A stretch of DNA of 64,000 nt from Bradyrhizobium stylosanthis. GTDB taxonomy: Bacteria; Pseudomonadota; Alphaproteobacteria; Rhizobiales; Xanthobacteraceae. The notes under the pieces are model-generated. The model did no database searches and was not told the origin of the DNA. It saw only the letters and a program-made list of their open reading frames with translations. The position numbers were made by a program, and so were the translations under genes. The DNA lies in NCBI RefSeq assembly GCF_001641335.1, contig NZ_LVEM01000007.1, positions 1-64,000 of the forward strand. The letters are read 5' to 3'. This document shows, piece by piece, positions 1 to 8,026 of this stretch (the stretch's first letter is position 1; the number at the start of each line of letters is the position of its first letter).

Positions 1-567
1 CCTCCTCGCGGCGCCCTCCTCGCGGCGCGCGACCTCGAACACCTCGAGCAGCTGCTTGTCGGAGAGCACGAGGTCGTCATAGGTCATGAACACCTTGAAC
101 GAGGTATAGCCGTCCTTGACCAGGGCCGGCAGTTCCTGCCCGAGCACGACCGCAGTCGGATCGGAGATGATGAGGTGGAAGGCGGTGTCGATATAGCATT
201 CGCCCTCGGCGAGCTTGCGATAATTCTCGACGCAGGTCCGTAGCGACGTCCCCTTCTCCTGCAGCGCAAAGGGCAGCACCATGGTGTTGCCGCCGGCGGC
301 CGCCGCGCGCGTTGCGGAAGCGAAGTCGTCGGCCATCACCACGTCGGGGCCCGAGGCTTGCGAGATGTGGACGTGGCTGTCGATGCCACCCGGCAGCGCC
401 AGCAGGCCGGTCGCGTCGATCTCGCGCGCCGCGCCCTCGATGCGCTCGGCGATGCCGACGATGCGGCCGTCGCGAATACCGATATCGGCGCGGAACTCGT
501 CGCTGGCCGTCACGATAGTGCCGCCGCGAATGGCGAGATCGAGCTGCGTCACTGATGTCTCCGTCAC
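1..567 (-). CDS. Dihydropyrimidinase / D-hydantoinase, 5' part only
   Basis: This is the first 189 codons of a cyclic amidohydrolase; the rest lies beyond base 1. Translating the minus strand gives an N-terminal strand region and then GGIDSHVHI, the metal-binding HxH motif of the dihydropyrimidinase/hydantoinase family, followed by a segment (MVLPFA, YIDTAFH, SFKVFMTYDD) typical of these enzymes. The family hydrolyses dihydropyrimidines or 5-substituted hydantoins to N-carbamoyl amino acids in the cytoplasm. The GTG at 567 overlaps the stop of the upstream racemase-family gene as GTGA, which suggests translational coupling; an in-frame GTG at 552 is possible. The real substrate cannot be told from this fragment. 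Confidence 0.85.
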   Translation of the reverse strand, partial: MTETSVTQLDLAIRGGTIVTASDEFRADIGIRDGRIVGIAERIEGAAREIDATGLLALPGGIDSHVHISQASGPDVVMADDFASATRAAAAGGNTMVLPFALQEKGTSLRTCVENYRKLAEGECYIDTAFHLIISDPTAVVLGQELPALVKDGYTSFKVFMTYDDLVLSDKQLLEVFEVARREEGAARR

Positions 568-1304
568 TTGATGACTGGCATTGTCTGAAATATCCGCCCC
601 CACGGCGCAAGGGCACGGATGTCGCCGCCGGCGAGACCAAGCGTCCGCCACAGCGTGACCGCGACCGAGTCGAGCACGGCGATGTCCAATTCCCGTTCAA
701 GCGAGGCGGCAAGCGCGGCGCCGTCGAGATTGGTGCAGAGGATGACGACCGCGTCCGCGCCCTCCGCTGCCACGGCGCGGATCATGTCCGCGATCGTCGC
801 CGGAGCCACCTCTCCGAAGGAGAAATTGTCACGCAACCCCAGGTGCCGCTCCGCGTGCGGGGCGATCCCCTCCCCGGCCCAGACATCGGCGATGCGCCGC
901 TGCACGTCGTCGGTATAAGGCGAGACCAGGCCGACGCGTTTGGCGCCGAGCGCGCGGGCGGCATCGACGCAGGCCAGCGTCGACGTCGTCGCCGGCACGC
1001 CCGTGCGTGCCGTGATCGCCTCGCACAGGCTCCGGTCGCGCCCGATGCCGAGCCAGCTTGCGGAGGTGCCGTTCCAGGCGATCGCATCAACCTTGGCGTC
1101 CGCCAGCAGGTCCGCCGCCGGCAGCATCACCGAGGCATCGAATTGGTTCAGCGCCGCCGCATCGAGTGCGATCTCGGTGACGCGGAAGCGCGAGAAATGC
1201 GCGGTGACGCCGGGAACGCCATGCACCATGGCGCAGGTCGCGGGCTCCAGCACCGAATTGGAGGACGGCGTGATCATACCAAGGCGCTTGCGCTGAATTG
1301 ACAT
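564..1304 (-). CDS. Asp/Glu/hydantoin racemase superfamily protein, arylmalonate-decarboxylase-like
   Basis: The 246-residue protein starts with RLGMITPSSNSVLEP, the phosphate-loop-like opening of maleate isomerases and arylmalonate decarboxylase. The usual first catalytic cysteine of the racemases is replaced by Gly79 in NGTS (78-81), while the second cysteine is kept as Cys190 in ILCTNL. Thr80, Ser81, Tyr130 and Cys190 line up with the dioxyanion hole and single catalytic Cys of arylmalonate decarboxylase. So it may be a one-cysteine decarboxylase rather than a racemase or isomerase; that is inference. It is the first gene of a coupled pair with the dihydropyrimidinase, so a cyclic imide, hydantoin or malonate-like intermediate is plausible. 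Confidence 0.8.
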   Translation of the reverse strand: MSIQRKRLGMITPSSNSVLEPATCAMVHGVPGVTAHFSRFRVTEIALDAAALNQFDASVMLPAADLLADAKVDAIAWNGTSASWLGIGRDRSLCEAITARTGVPATTSTLACVDAARALGAKRVGLVSPYTDDVQRRIADVWAGEGIAPHAERHLGLRDNFSFGEVAPATIADMIRAVAAEGADAVVILCTNLDGAALAASLERELDIAVLDSVAVTLWRTLGLAGGDIRALAPWGRIFQTMPVIK

Positions 1305-1424
1305 CGATCACGATCGTCCCGTTGAGAGAACGCACCGCTGCGCCCCTCAGACAATCATCCTCGCCTGCCCCTGGCCGCGCAACCCGGATTTTGCATGGTG
1401 CATATGATTTGTCCGAGAGGCGGC

Positions 1425-2846
1425 TCAAGCCGCGAAGGTCGAACGCAAACGCCGCCACCCGATGACGATGCCGGTGACCGAAAATAGCAGTCCGAGCACG
1501 CAGAGGCCGACGACCACGACATCGCGCAGACGCGGATGCGCCATGAGCACGGGAAAATCGAGCGTGTGAAGCGCGGTGTAGAACCAGCGATAGGCCCGCC
1601 GCGAGCCATCCAGTCTCTGCAGCACGCTGCCTTCGGCACCGTCGACATCGAGCCAGGCATCGCCGCACCGGGAACGGTAGACCGGCGTCCCGGGAACAGT
1701 GGATTGCGCGGGATAGTCGTCGTGATCGGCAACAACGGAAGGCAAGCCGCAGCCTGACGCCAGCCGCGTCGCCACACTTGCGACCTCCTGTGCGCCGAGG
1801 TCCGGCGACTCCGCGCCGTCTGGCCGCACCACAATCTGCTTGTCGACCCCACGCCGCTCGCGTCGATAGAGATTGCCGCCGAACGCGAACCATTCGACCT
1901 CGCGAGCTTCGGGCGAGATGGGATTTTGATCGAGCGGCAGAGCCGTCCGCCAATCCGGCGCGGCGTACACCACGCCGGCTTCCGCCGTGGTCAACTGCCC
2001 GCGCGAGAACAGCCGGCCATGATCCATCGAAAGCCAGCCACTGAAGATCCAGGTCAGCACAAAGACAGTCGCCACGAGACCGATGATGTGATGCAGGGCG
2101 TGCCAGCCCCGAAAAGGCGACGACAGCCGGCTTCCCTGCATCTTCACCCGCACGATCCCGAGCACCGCGCCCAGCACCGCCGCGATCAGGGCCAGCAGCG
2201 ACAGGGTCCAGACCACGCGATCCCAGAGCTGCCAATGGCTTCTCAGCACCGTCGGATAGATCCAGTGCAGGACGCTGCCGACAAGGTTCCATCCCCGCTC
2301 GCTCCGGGTGGTATCCAGAACGACTTCCCCTGTTAGCGACGAGACGTAGACCTCCGTTCCGGCGGCATCGCCGAGAGCAACGCGAAACAGCGGCCGATGG
2401 CGATCAAAGCCGTTCGGGACACTCCATTGATCGTGGTCCGCATGCGCAACGACGGCCGCATGCGCGGCATCGAGCCCGCGCTGGCGGGCATGATCTCGTG
2501 CGATGGCGAGCGCGACCTCGGGCGAGCGCACCGATGCGTCCTGGCCGTCGGTGGCACGAACCGCGCGCATGCGCGACCGTCCGGACACGATGGCGACCGG
2601 CCCATCGCTCCGCTCAACAAGCCGCACGCGCGTAGCGTCGGTGACGCCGCTGGCTGACACAGCGCCCGCAACGGCTACGGCGACCCGCGCACGATCCACC
2701 GGCGCCAGTCCGGCGATCCGCTCCGCTTCCGTCAATGACGGAAACGAAACGAAGTGCATCACGATTCCGCTCGCGAACCACATCGCGAACAGGAGGCAGA
2801 ACGCGATCCCGAGCCAGCGATGCAGCAGGACGATCGCGCCCATCAT
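1425..2846 (-). CDS. PepSY-associated TM protein, candidate inner-membrane metal-chelate reductase
   Basis: A 473-residue membrane protein of the PepSY-TM family. A first membrane helix (about 12-32) follows LLHRWLG, a large periplasmic part follows, two helices lie at about 207-231 and 250-271, and a last one is near the C-terminus (VVVVGLCVLGLLFSVTG). Histidines cluster at helix ends (His9, His31, His194, His204, His249, His252, His253), as expected for haem ligation. FoxB-type relatives reduce ferri-siderophores. The gene begins about 12 bases after the TonB receptor stop and should share its cobalamin-riboswitch transcript, so a role in handling imported cobalt or corrinoid is inferred. 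An alternative ATG lies at 2843. Confidence 0.8.
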   Translation of the reverse strand: MMGAIVLLHRWLGIAFCLLFAMWFASGIVMHFVSFPSLTEAERIAGLAPVDRARVAVAVAGAVSASGVTDATRVRLVERSDGPVAIVSGRSRMRAVRATDGQDASVRSPEVALAIARDHARQRGLDAAHAAVVAHADHDQWSVPNGFDRHRPLFRVALGDAAGTEVYVSSLTGEVVLDTTRSERGWNLVGSVLHWIYPTVLRSHWQLWDRVVWTLSLLALIAAVLGAVLGIVRVKMQGSRLSSPFRGWHALHHIIGLVATVFVLTWIFSGWLSMDHGRLFSRGQLTTAEAGVVYAAPDWRTALPLDQNPISPEAREVEWFAFGGNLYRRERRGVDKQIVVRPDGAESPDLGAQEVASVATRLASGCGLPSVVADHDDYPAQSTVPGTPVYRSRCGDAWLDVDGAEGSVLQRLDGSRRAYRWFYTALHTLDFPVLMAHPRLRDVVVVGLCVLGLLFSVTGIVIGWRRLRSTFAA

Positions 2847-2858
2847 GCGGTCAGCGCC

Positions 2859-5222
2859 CTACCATCTGAACGCGGCCGAGAGCTCGTAGGTGCGCGGCGC
2901 GCCCAGCAGGATCTGGTCGGGATAGAACGGATCGCCCCAGATCGCGTAGCGCTTGTCGGCGATATTGCGCACCCGGAAGGTCAGACGGGCCTGATCGACC
3001 GCATTGAACACGGCCTTGGGGATGTCGACGAAGGCGTAGACATCGGCCACGGTGTACGCCTTCATCGTCACGACGTTGGCGTCGGTGTTGTAGCGGTCGC
3101 CGACATGGCGGCCGGTGATGCCGACTTCCACCGGCCAGGGCGTGAAGAAGCGGTAGGATGCGCCGGCATTCGCAACGATGCGCGGCACGTTCGGCGGCGT
3201 ATTGCCGGAGAACGAGCCGCCGACGAAATTGAAGTCGGCATAGCGCGCATCGACATAGGCGATGTTGCCCCAGAGACGCAGCGGATCGATCGGCCTCACC
3301 GCGGCGGCGAGCTCGACGCCCTTCGACTCCTGCCGCCCGGCGATGTTGAGCAGCATGCCGCCGGCCGCGGCATAGACGTTCTTGCGCTGGATGTCGTAGG
3401 CCGAGAACGACCACTCCGCCCGGTTGTCCCAGAACAGATGCTTGACGCCGGTCTCATAGGTGCGTGCGGTCGTCAGGTCGAGCGGCTGGGTGGGCAAGAG
3501 CAGGAAGATGTTGTTGGCCGAGACGTCCGCGCCGGTCGCGTACTGGCTGAAGAAGGTCAGGCCGGGCACGGCCTCCCAGGTGTAGCCGATGCGGCCGGTC
3601 ACCGGCGCCCAGTCCTTCGTGTAGGGAAAGCCCGCCTTCTCCAGTCCGTTCTTGTCGGTCGAATTGCGATCGAGCCCGATATGCTCGACACGCAAGCCGC
3701 CGACCAGCGCAAAGGTCCGGCTCAGCTTCAGCCTATCCTCGAACGACAGCGCCTCGTTGTCGATCCGCGCGGTCTGCTGCTGCGTCGTCAGCAGGCCGTA
3801 GAAGCCGCGATCGGGATTGACCAGCGACACGGAGTCGCCCGGAAAATTCGCCGCGCCCGGCCGGACGAAATCGAGATAGCTCGTCGACAGCGTCGTGACC
3901 AGCCGGTTGTCGAAGCCTGCGATGTTCGCATCCCAGAGCAAATCGGTGATGTTGCCGACCAGCCGCTGGCTGTGCGCGACATAGAAGCGCTCGCGATCGA
4001 CCAGGTTCGTCGCGGAGTTGAACGCCTCGATCTCGTTGTTGAACCAGGTCCGCTCTGCGCCATAGCCATAGGCCTGACTTTTCAGCGTCAGGTCGGGCGC
4101 GAGCTTCAGCTCGAAGCCGCCGCGCAGCCAGACCTCCTGTCCGACGTTGCGGTTGTCGAGAACGTTGTAGTTGGTGTTGAAGGTCCGGTCGTCGATGGTG
4201 ACCGCACCGAGATTGGTTCCGTTGTAGTTCGAGACGTAGTTACCGGAGACGATGCCGCTCGTCGCATGCGAGCCGCTGAAGGCGACCGGCACCAGCGGCG
4301 CCCCCCAATAGGCCTTGCCGCGATCCTCGCGGTACTCGATCGCGCCCCAGACCTTGAGGTTGTCGGAGATGCGGTAGTTGAGCTGTCCCGAGACGTCGAG
4401 CGTCTTGGTATAGGTGTCGTCGACAAAGCCGTTGAGCGAGGAGCGGCTGATGTCGAAGCGGTAATCGAGACCCTGAACGTTGGTGCTGCCGCCGGAGCCG
4501 TAATGCGTGCGGAACGAATTCAGGGAGTCGTACGAGAAATCAGCCTCGTTACGGATCGCGCCGGTGTGCGGCTGCTTCGTGACGAAATTGATCGAGCCGC
4601 CGGCGGCGCCTTCGCCCGACATCAGCGACGCCGGACCTTTCAAGAATTCCACGGCTTCCAGATTGGCCGTGTCCATGATCCGCGAGGTCATGTTCTGCGG
4701 GCCGATCTTGATGCCGTTGTAGAGCGTGTTGATCTGGCTGTTGGTGAAGCCGCGCATCGAGAATCCCGCCGGCTCCCCGGGCGCGTCGCCGGAGGTGACG
4801 CCGACGGCGCCCTGCGCGACCTCGGAAACGGTGCGATAGCCCTGCTCGCGCATGGTCGCGGCCGAGATCACTTCCACGGTCGCAGGTATCTCGCGCACGG
4901 TCAGGCCAAGGCGCGAAGCGCTCTCGGCGACCGCGTTGCTGTTGAGCGGCGTTTGCGCTTGTCCCGGCCCGGCCGCGCCCGGCACCGCCGGTGTTGAAGC
5001 GGCCGTTGCGGCTGCAGACCGACGCGGCACTGGACGGCGCGTGCTCTGGGCTTCCCGCGCGGCCGGCTTGGCCCGCTTGCCGGATTGGGCAGGCGATACC
5101 TCGACCCGCGGCAGCGGTTCGCGAGCCTGTTGCGCCAGCGCGCCGGGAATAGTGATCAATGACGTGAGAGCTGCGGACGCGAGCAGGACGCTGCGCGGAG
5201 TTGCGGTACGGACGGAAGACAC
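2859..5222 (-). CDS. TonB-dependent outer-membrane receptor, siderophore type, under B12 riboswitch control
   Basis: The 787-residue protein has a signal peptide (about 1-30, ending near GALAQ), an Ala/Pro-rich linker (about 45-95), a plug domain with the markers FSMRGF, NTLYNGI and VEFLKGPASLMSG, and a beta-barrel that ends in the aromatic TYELSAAFRW. There is no STN signalling domain. The plug and barrel resemble siderophore receptors more than BtuB, yet the only visible control element upstream is a cobalamin riboswitch, so the ligand is probably a corrinoid or a cobalt chelate. The start is GTG at 5222 with GAGG upstream. The PepSY-TM gene follows in the same operon. Confidence 0.88.
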   Translation of the reverse strand: MSSVRTATPRSVLLASAALTSLITIPGALAQQAREPLPRVEVSPAQSGKRAKPAAREAQSTRRPVPRRSAAATAASTPAVPGAAGPGQAQTPLNSNAVAESASRLGLTVREIPATVEVISAATMREQGYRTVSEVAQGAVGVTSGDAPGEPAGFSMRGFTNSQINTLYNGIKIGPQNMTSRIMDTANLEAVEFLKGPASLMSGEGAAGGSINFVTKQPHTGAIRNEADFSYDSLNSFRTHYGSGGSTNVQGLDYRFDISRSSLNGFVDDTYTKTLDVSGQLNYRISDNLKVWGAIEYREDRGKAYWGAPLVPVAFSGSHATSGIVSGNYVSNYNGTNLGAVTIDDRTFNTNYNVLDNRNVGQEVWLRGGFELKLAPDLTLKSQAYGYGAERTWFNNEIEAFNSATNLVDRERFYVAHSQRLVGNITDLLWDANIAGFDNRLVTTLSTSYLDFVRPGAANFPGDSVSLVNPDRGFYGLLTTQQQTARIDNEALSFEDRLKLSRTFALVGGLRVEHIGLDRNSTDKNGLEKAGFPYTKDWAPVTGRIGYTWEAVPGLTFFSQYATGADVSANNIFLLLPTQPLDLTTARTYETGVKHLFWDNRAEWSFSAYDIQRKNVYAAAGGMLLNIAGRQESKGVELAAAVRPIDPLRLWGNIAYVDARYADFNFVGGSFSGNTPPNVPRIVANAGASYRFFTPWPVEVGITGRHVGDRYNTDANVVTMKAYTVADVYAFVDIPKAVFNAVDQARLTFRVRNIADKRYAIWGDPFYPDQILLGAPRTYELSAAFRW

Positions 5223-5349
5223 GGTCGTGGACCTCGGTATGACGTCAGTGGCACGTCACCGCGAACGAGGTCTCACCCTGGGCCTGAGCCTTCCGATGAA
5301 GCCGAATGTCTGTACTCCCCGACCGACATCTTCGCGTGTGACCACGGCT

Positions 5350-5515
5350 GACGGCAGGTCTCCTGGCTCGCGGGTCGTCACCGCTTCGTCGCCTTCCCGG
5401 GACCGAGGGCCCAGTGGCTTCTGACGAAGGATTATCCGCTCACAGTTGCGGGGGCAGCCACGGCATTGGGGACAATGTCCCCGCACCGCATTCCCTTTTC
5501 ATCCCAATTCGGGGA
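5350..5515 (-). promoter_or_regulatory. Cobalamin riboswitch ahead of the TonB receptor gene
   Basis: Read on the minus strand, the element carries GGGAATGCGGT near 5490, then CCCCCGCAACTGTGAGCGG, GCCACTGG, GGGAAGGCG and the B12 box GCCAGGAGACCTGCC (5353-5367), in the order of the AdoCbl/cobalamin aptamer. It ends about 130 bases before the GTG of the receptor gene. Cobalamin binding would lower expression of the receptor and the following PepSY-TM gene. The rest of the 5223-5609 gap holds a promoter and otherwise nothing I recognise. Confidence 0.93.
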
Positions 5516-5528
5516 AACCGTCGCGAGC

Positions 5529-5557
5529 ATCTAGGATTACGATCAAGACAGAGTCAA
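5529..5557 (-). promoter_or_regulatory. Sigma-70-type promoter for the riboswitch/TonB transcript
   Basis: On the minus strand TTGACT (complement of 5552-5557) and CTAGAT (complement of 5529-5534) are separated by exactly 17 bases, close to the rhizobial TTGAC-N17-CTATAT consensus. The predicted start of transcription, near 5522, falls just before the 5' side of the riboswitch aptamer, which is where it should be. This is pattern matching only. Confidence 0.55.
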
Positions 5558-5609
5558 TGTGCAAGCTGCGGCGTTATTGCCACAGCTGCCAACTTCCCTG
5601 GAGATAAGC

Positions 5610-6182
5610 ATGGAAGGCGAGACCTTCTTCTGGCTGGTCCGACATGCCCCCGTGGACGGCGCCAAAGGGACGATCCACGCCGCCGACGCGCCGGCCGATC
5701 TCGGCGATCGCGCGCAGCTGGAGGCGTTGCGGCAGCGCTTGCCACAGGACGCGGCCAGCTATGGGAGTCCTCTGCGGCGCACGATCGAGACGGCACACGC
5801 GCTCGGGCTCGAGCCTCAGTTGATGGTCGAATTCGGCGAGCAGGATTTCGGCGACTGGACGGGCCGCAGGCACGATGAGCTCGCCGCGACCGGAGGCGAT
5901 GCATATGCGCAATTCTGGAGCGATCCGGCGCGCGGACTGCCGCCTGGCGGCGAAAGCTTCGAGGATCAGGTCGCGCGCGTCCGGCTGGGCCTGTCGCGGA
6001 TCGGCCCAGGCTCCGCGACGCTCGTCGTCCATTCCGGCACCATCCGCGCCGCGCTGTGCATCGCGCTGGACCTCACACCGGCAGCGGCGCTGCGCTTCGT
6101 GATCGATCCGCTGTCGCTGACGAGGATCGACCGGCTCGCGAGCGGATGGCGCGTCGTCTCCGTCAATCAGCGGATCAGCTAG
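5610..6182 (+). CDS. Histidine phosphatase family protein, likely alpha-ribazole-phosphate phosphatase (CobC-type)
   Basis: From the ATG at 5610, which has a good ribosome site (GGAGA 6-10 bases upstream), the protein is 190 residues. It opens with FFWLVRHAP, the catalytic RH(G) motif of phosphoglycerate-mutase-like phosphatases, and has SPLRRTIETA, FGEQDFGDWTGR and LVVHSGTIRAAL, the motifs of CobC. In the enterobacterial nomenclature CobC dephosphorylates alpha-ribazole-5'-phosphate or adenosylcobalamin-phosphate in nucleotide-loop assembly. It is convergent with cobT and the two coding ends overlap by 8 bases. The cob context supports the role; general phosphatases share the fold. Confidence 0.85.
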   Translation: MEGETFFWLVRHAPVDGAKGTIHAADAPADLGDRAQLEALRQRLPQDAASYGSPLRRTIETAHALGLEPQLMVEFGEQDFGDWTGRRHDELAATGGDAYAQFWSDPARGLPPGGESFEDQVARVRLGLSRIGPGSATLVVHSGTIRAALCIALDLTPAAALRFVIDPLSLTRIDRLASGWRVVSVNQRIS

Positions 6183-7227
6183 GCCTGTCAGGCACATTGG
6201 CCTGCGCGAAGGTCGCCATTCCGTTGTGGAGCGCGCAGGCCGCGCGCACCAGCGGCAGCGCGATGGCGGCGCCCGATCCCTCGCCGAGCCTGAGATCGAG
6301 GCTGATCAGCGGCTGCACGTTGAGTGCACGCAGGACGAGACGGTGCCCCTGCTCCGCCGACTGGTGCGACGGCAGCAGGAACGGCTGGCACGACGGATTG
6401 AGCCGCGCGGCCGCGAGCGCCGCGACCGACACGATGAAGCCGTCGATCAGCACGGGGATGCGGGCTTGCGCAGCCGCAATGATCGCGCCCGAGATCGCCG
6501 CGATCTCAAGGCCGCCGACGGCACACAGGATCTTTTCGGCCGACGCGCCCGCAACGCCATGACGCGCGATCGCGGTGTCGATCACACGCGCCTTGCGCGC
6601 GCGGCCGGCTGCATCGATGCCGGTGCCGCTGCCCGCGATCTCCTCGGCACTGACGCCAAGCAGGCTTGCGGCGATCGCCGCGGAGGCGGTGGTGTTGCCG
6701 ATGCCCATCTCGCCGAAGATGAGCAGGTCAGGCTGGCTCGCCTCCGCGCGCGCGACGGCGCGCCGGCCGGCCTCGAAGGCAAACGCCAGTTCCTCAGGCG
6801 TGAGTGCTGCCTCGACGCTGAAATCGCGCGTGCCGTTGCGCGGCTTGTCGGTGATGACGCCCGCCATCGCCTGTTCCGCCAGCGAGCCGGCGTCGACGAC
6901 TTCCAGGCTTGAGCCCAGCTCGCGCGCGAGCACCGAGATCGCGGCGCCGCCCGAGGCGAAATTCGCCATCATCGCGATGGTCACGGCTTGCGGATAGGCC
7001 GAGACACCCTGCGCGACGATGCCGTGGTCGCCGGCGAAGACGATAATGGGCACGCGCGCCGCACGCGGCTCTTCGGTCGCCTGCAGGCCGGCGAGCTCGA
7101 TCGCGAGCTGCTCGAGCCGCCCGAGCGCGCCGGTCGGCTTTGTCAGTTGCGCCTGCCGCGCGATCGCCGCGTCGCGATGGGCGGCGGAAATCTCGGGGCA
7201 CTTTTTATAGACCCATCCGGGGAGCAT
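6175..7227 (-). CDS. cobT: Nicotinate-nucleotide--dimethylbenzimidazole phosphoribosyltransferase
   Basis: The enzyme transfers ribose phosphate from nicotinate mononucleotide to 5,6-dimethylbenzimidazole, giving alpha-ribazole phosphate, the lower-ligand precursor. The 350-residue protein shows LTKPTGALGRLEQLA, FAGDHGIVAQGVSAYP, FGEMGIGNTTASAA and, near the C-terminus, LRLGEGSGAAIAL with the catalytic-base Glu. I place the start at the ATG at 7227 (MLPGWVY); the open frame extends upstream to 7329 but that part lies inside cobF. It follows cobF by 10 bases, third in the cbiM-cobF-cobT unit behind the second riboswitch. In Pseudomonas denitrificans naming this is CobU. Confidence 0.95.
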   Translation of the reverse strand: MLPGWVYKKCPEISAAHRDAAIARQAQLTKPTGALGRLEQLAIELAGLQATEEPRAARVPIIVFAGDHGIVAQGVSAYPQAVTIAMMANFASGGAAISVLARELGSSLEVVDAGSLAEQAMAGVITDKPRNGTRDFSVEAALTPEELAFAFEAGRRAVARAEASQPDLLIFGEMGIGNTTASAAIAASLLGVSAEEIAGSGTGIDAAGRARKARVIDTAIARHGVAGASAEKILCAVGGLEIAAISGAIIAAAQARIPVLIDGFIVSVAALAAARLNPSCQPFLLPSHQSAEQGHRLVLRALNVQPLISLDLRLGEGSGAAIALPLVRAACALHNGMATFAQANVPDRPS

Positions 7228-7237
7228 GCTGCCTCGC

Positions 7238-7987
7238 TTACGGCCTGCGCTTGAGAATGTAGCTGTCCATGATCCAGCCGTGGCGTTCGCGCGCTTCCTG
7301 ACGCAGCGCGACGATGCGCGGGCCGGCAACTGTGAGCGCGCCGGACAGGATGATCTGATCGGGCATGCCGAGATAGGCGCCCCACCAGATGTGAAGCCCT
7401 TCCGGATCGAGCGACTGGAATGCCGTGCCGCCGTCGAGCATCACGACCACCGTGTCGACGCCCTGCGGCCAGCCACCATCCCGCAGGCGACGGCCCGTCG
7501 TGACCAGAAAGGGCTCGCCGATGTCGTTGAGCGGCAGCGCATGCGCCGCGCACAGCGCTTGGATCGAGGTGATGCCGGGCACGACCTCGATCCTGGGTAG
7601 GGGATCGAGCCGCCGCGCGATGCGCAGCGAGGAATCGTACAGCGACGGATCGCCCCATATCAGCAGCGCGACCTTGCCGTCGCCGCGGAGATGGCTTGCG
7701 ATTGTCTGCGACCATGCGGCTGCGACCGCATCGTGCCAATCGTCCACGCCCTTCCGGTAGTCCGCTTCGCCCGCGTCGCGCACCGGAAGATCGAACTCGG
7801 CGATATCAGTGGCCTGATTGGTGAGAACATCCGCGCAGATTGTCCGCCTGAGATCGGCGAGATCGGACTTGGCGCTTCCCTTGCGCGGGATCAGGACGAG
7901 ATCGGCCGCGTTGATCGCGTCGATCGCAGCACGCGTCAGTTGCCCGGGATCGCCGCAACCGATGCCGATCAGGGAGAGCGTGAGCAT
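7238..7987 (-). CDS. cobF: Precorrin-6A synthase (deacetylating)
   Basis: CobF methylates C-1 of precorrin-5 using SAM and releases the acetyl group, a step of the aerobic pathway. The 249-residue tetrapyrrole methylase has the N-terminal GIGCGDPGQLT SAM loop, VLIPRKG, LLIWGDPSLYD and VVPGITSIQALCAAH, and ends in the CobF-type tail with HGWIMDSYILKRRP. It sits 39 bases after cbiM and is separated from the main cob operon, so its supply is controlled by the second riboswitch rather than the one at 22.2 kb. Confidence 0.94.
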   Translation of the reverse strand: MLTLSLIGIGCGDPGQLTRAAIDAINAADLVLIPRKGSAKSDLADLRRTICADVLTNQATDIAEFDLPVRDAGEADYRKGVDDWHDAVAAAWSQTIASHLRGDGKVALLIWGDPSLYDSSLRIARRLDPLPRIEVVPGITSIQALCAAHALPLNDIGEPFLVTTGRRLRDGGWPQGVDTVVVMLDGGTAFQSLDPEGLHIWWGAYLGMPDQIILSGALTVAGPRIVALRQEARERHGWIMDSYILKRRP

Positions 7988-8026
7988 CGGGAGTATGGGG
8001 CGGCCCTTGCGGCCGCCCCTGATCTC

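Noticed and set aside
2754..4997. Open frame of 747 codons on the plus strand, antisense to the TonB receptor
   Set aside because: Low-complexity Arg/Asp/Gly-rich translation with no family motif; it mirrors the codon pattern of the real minus-strand gene in high-GC DNA.
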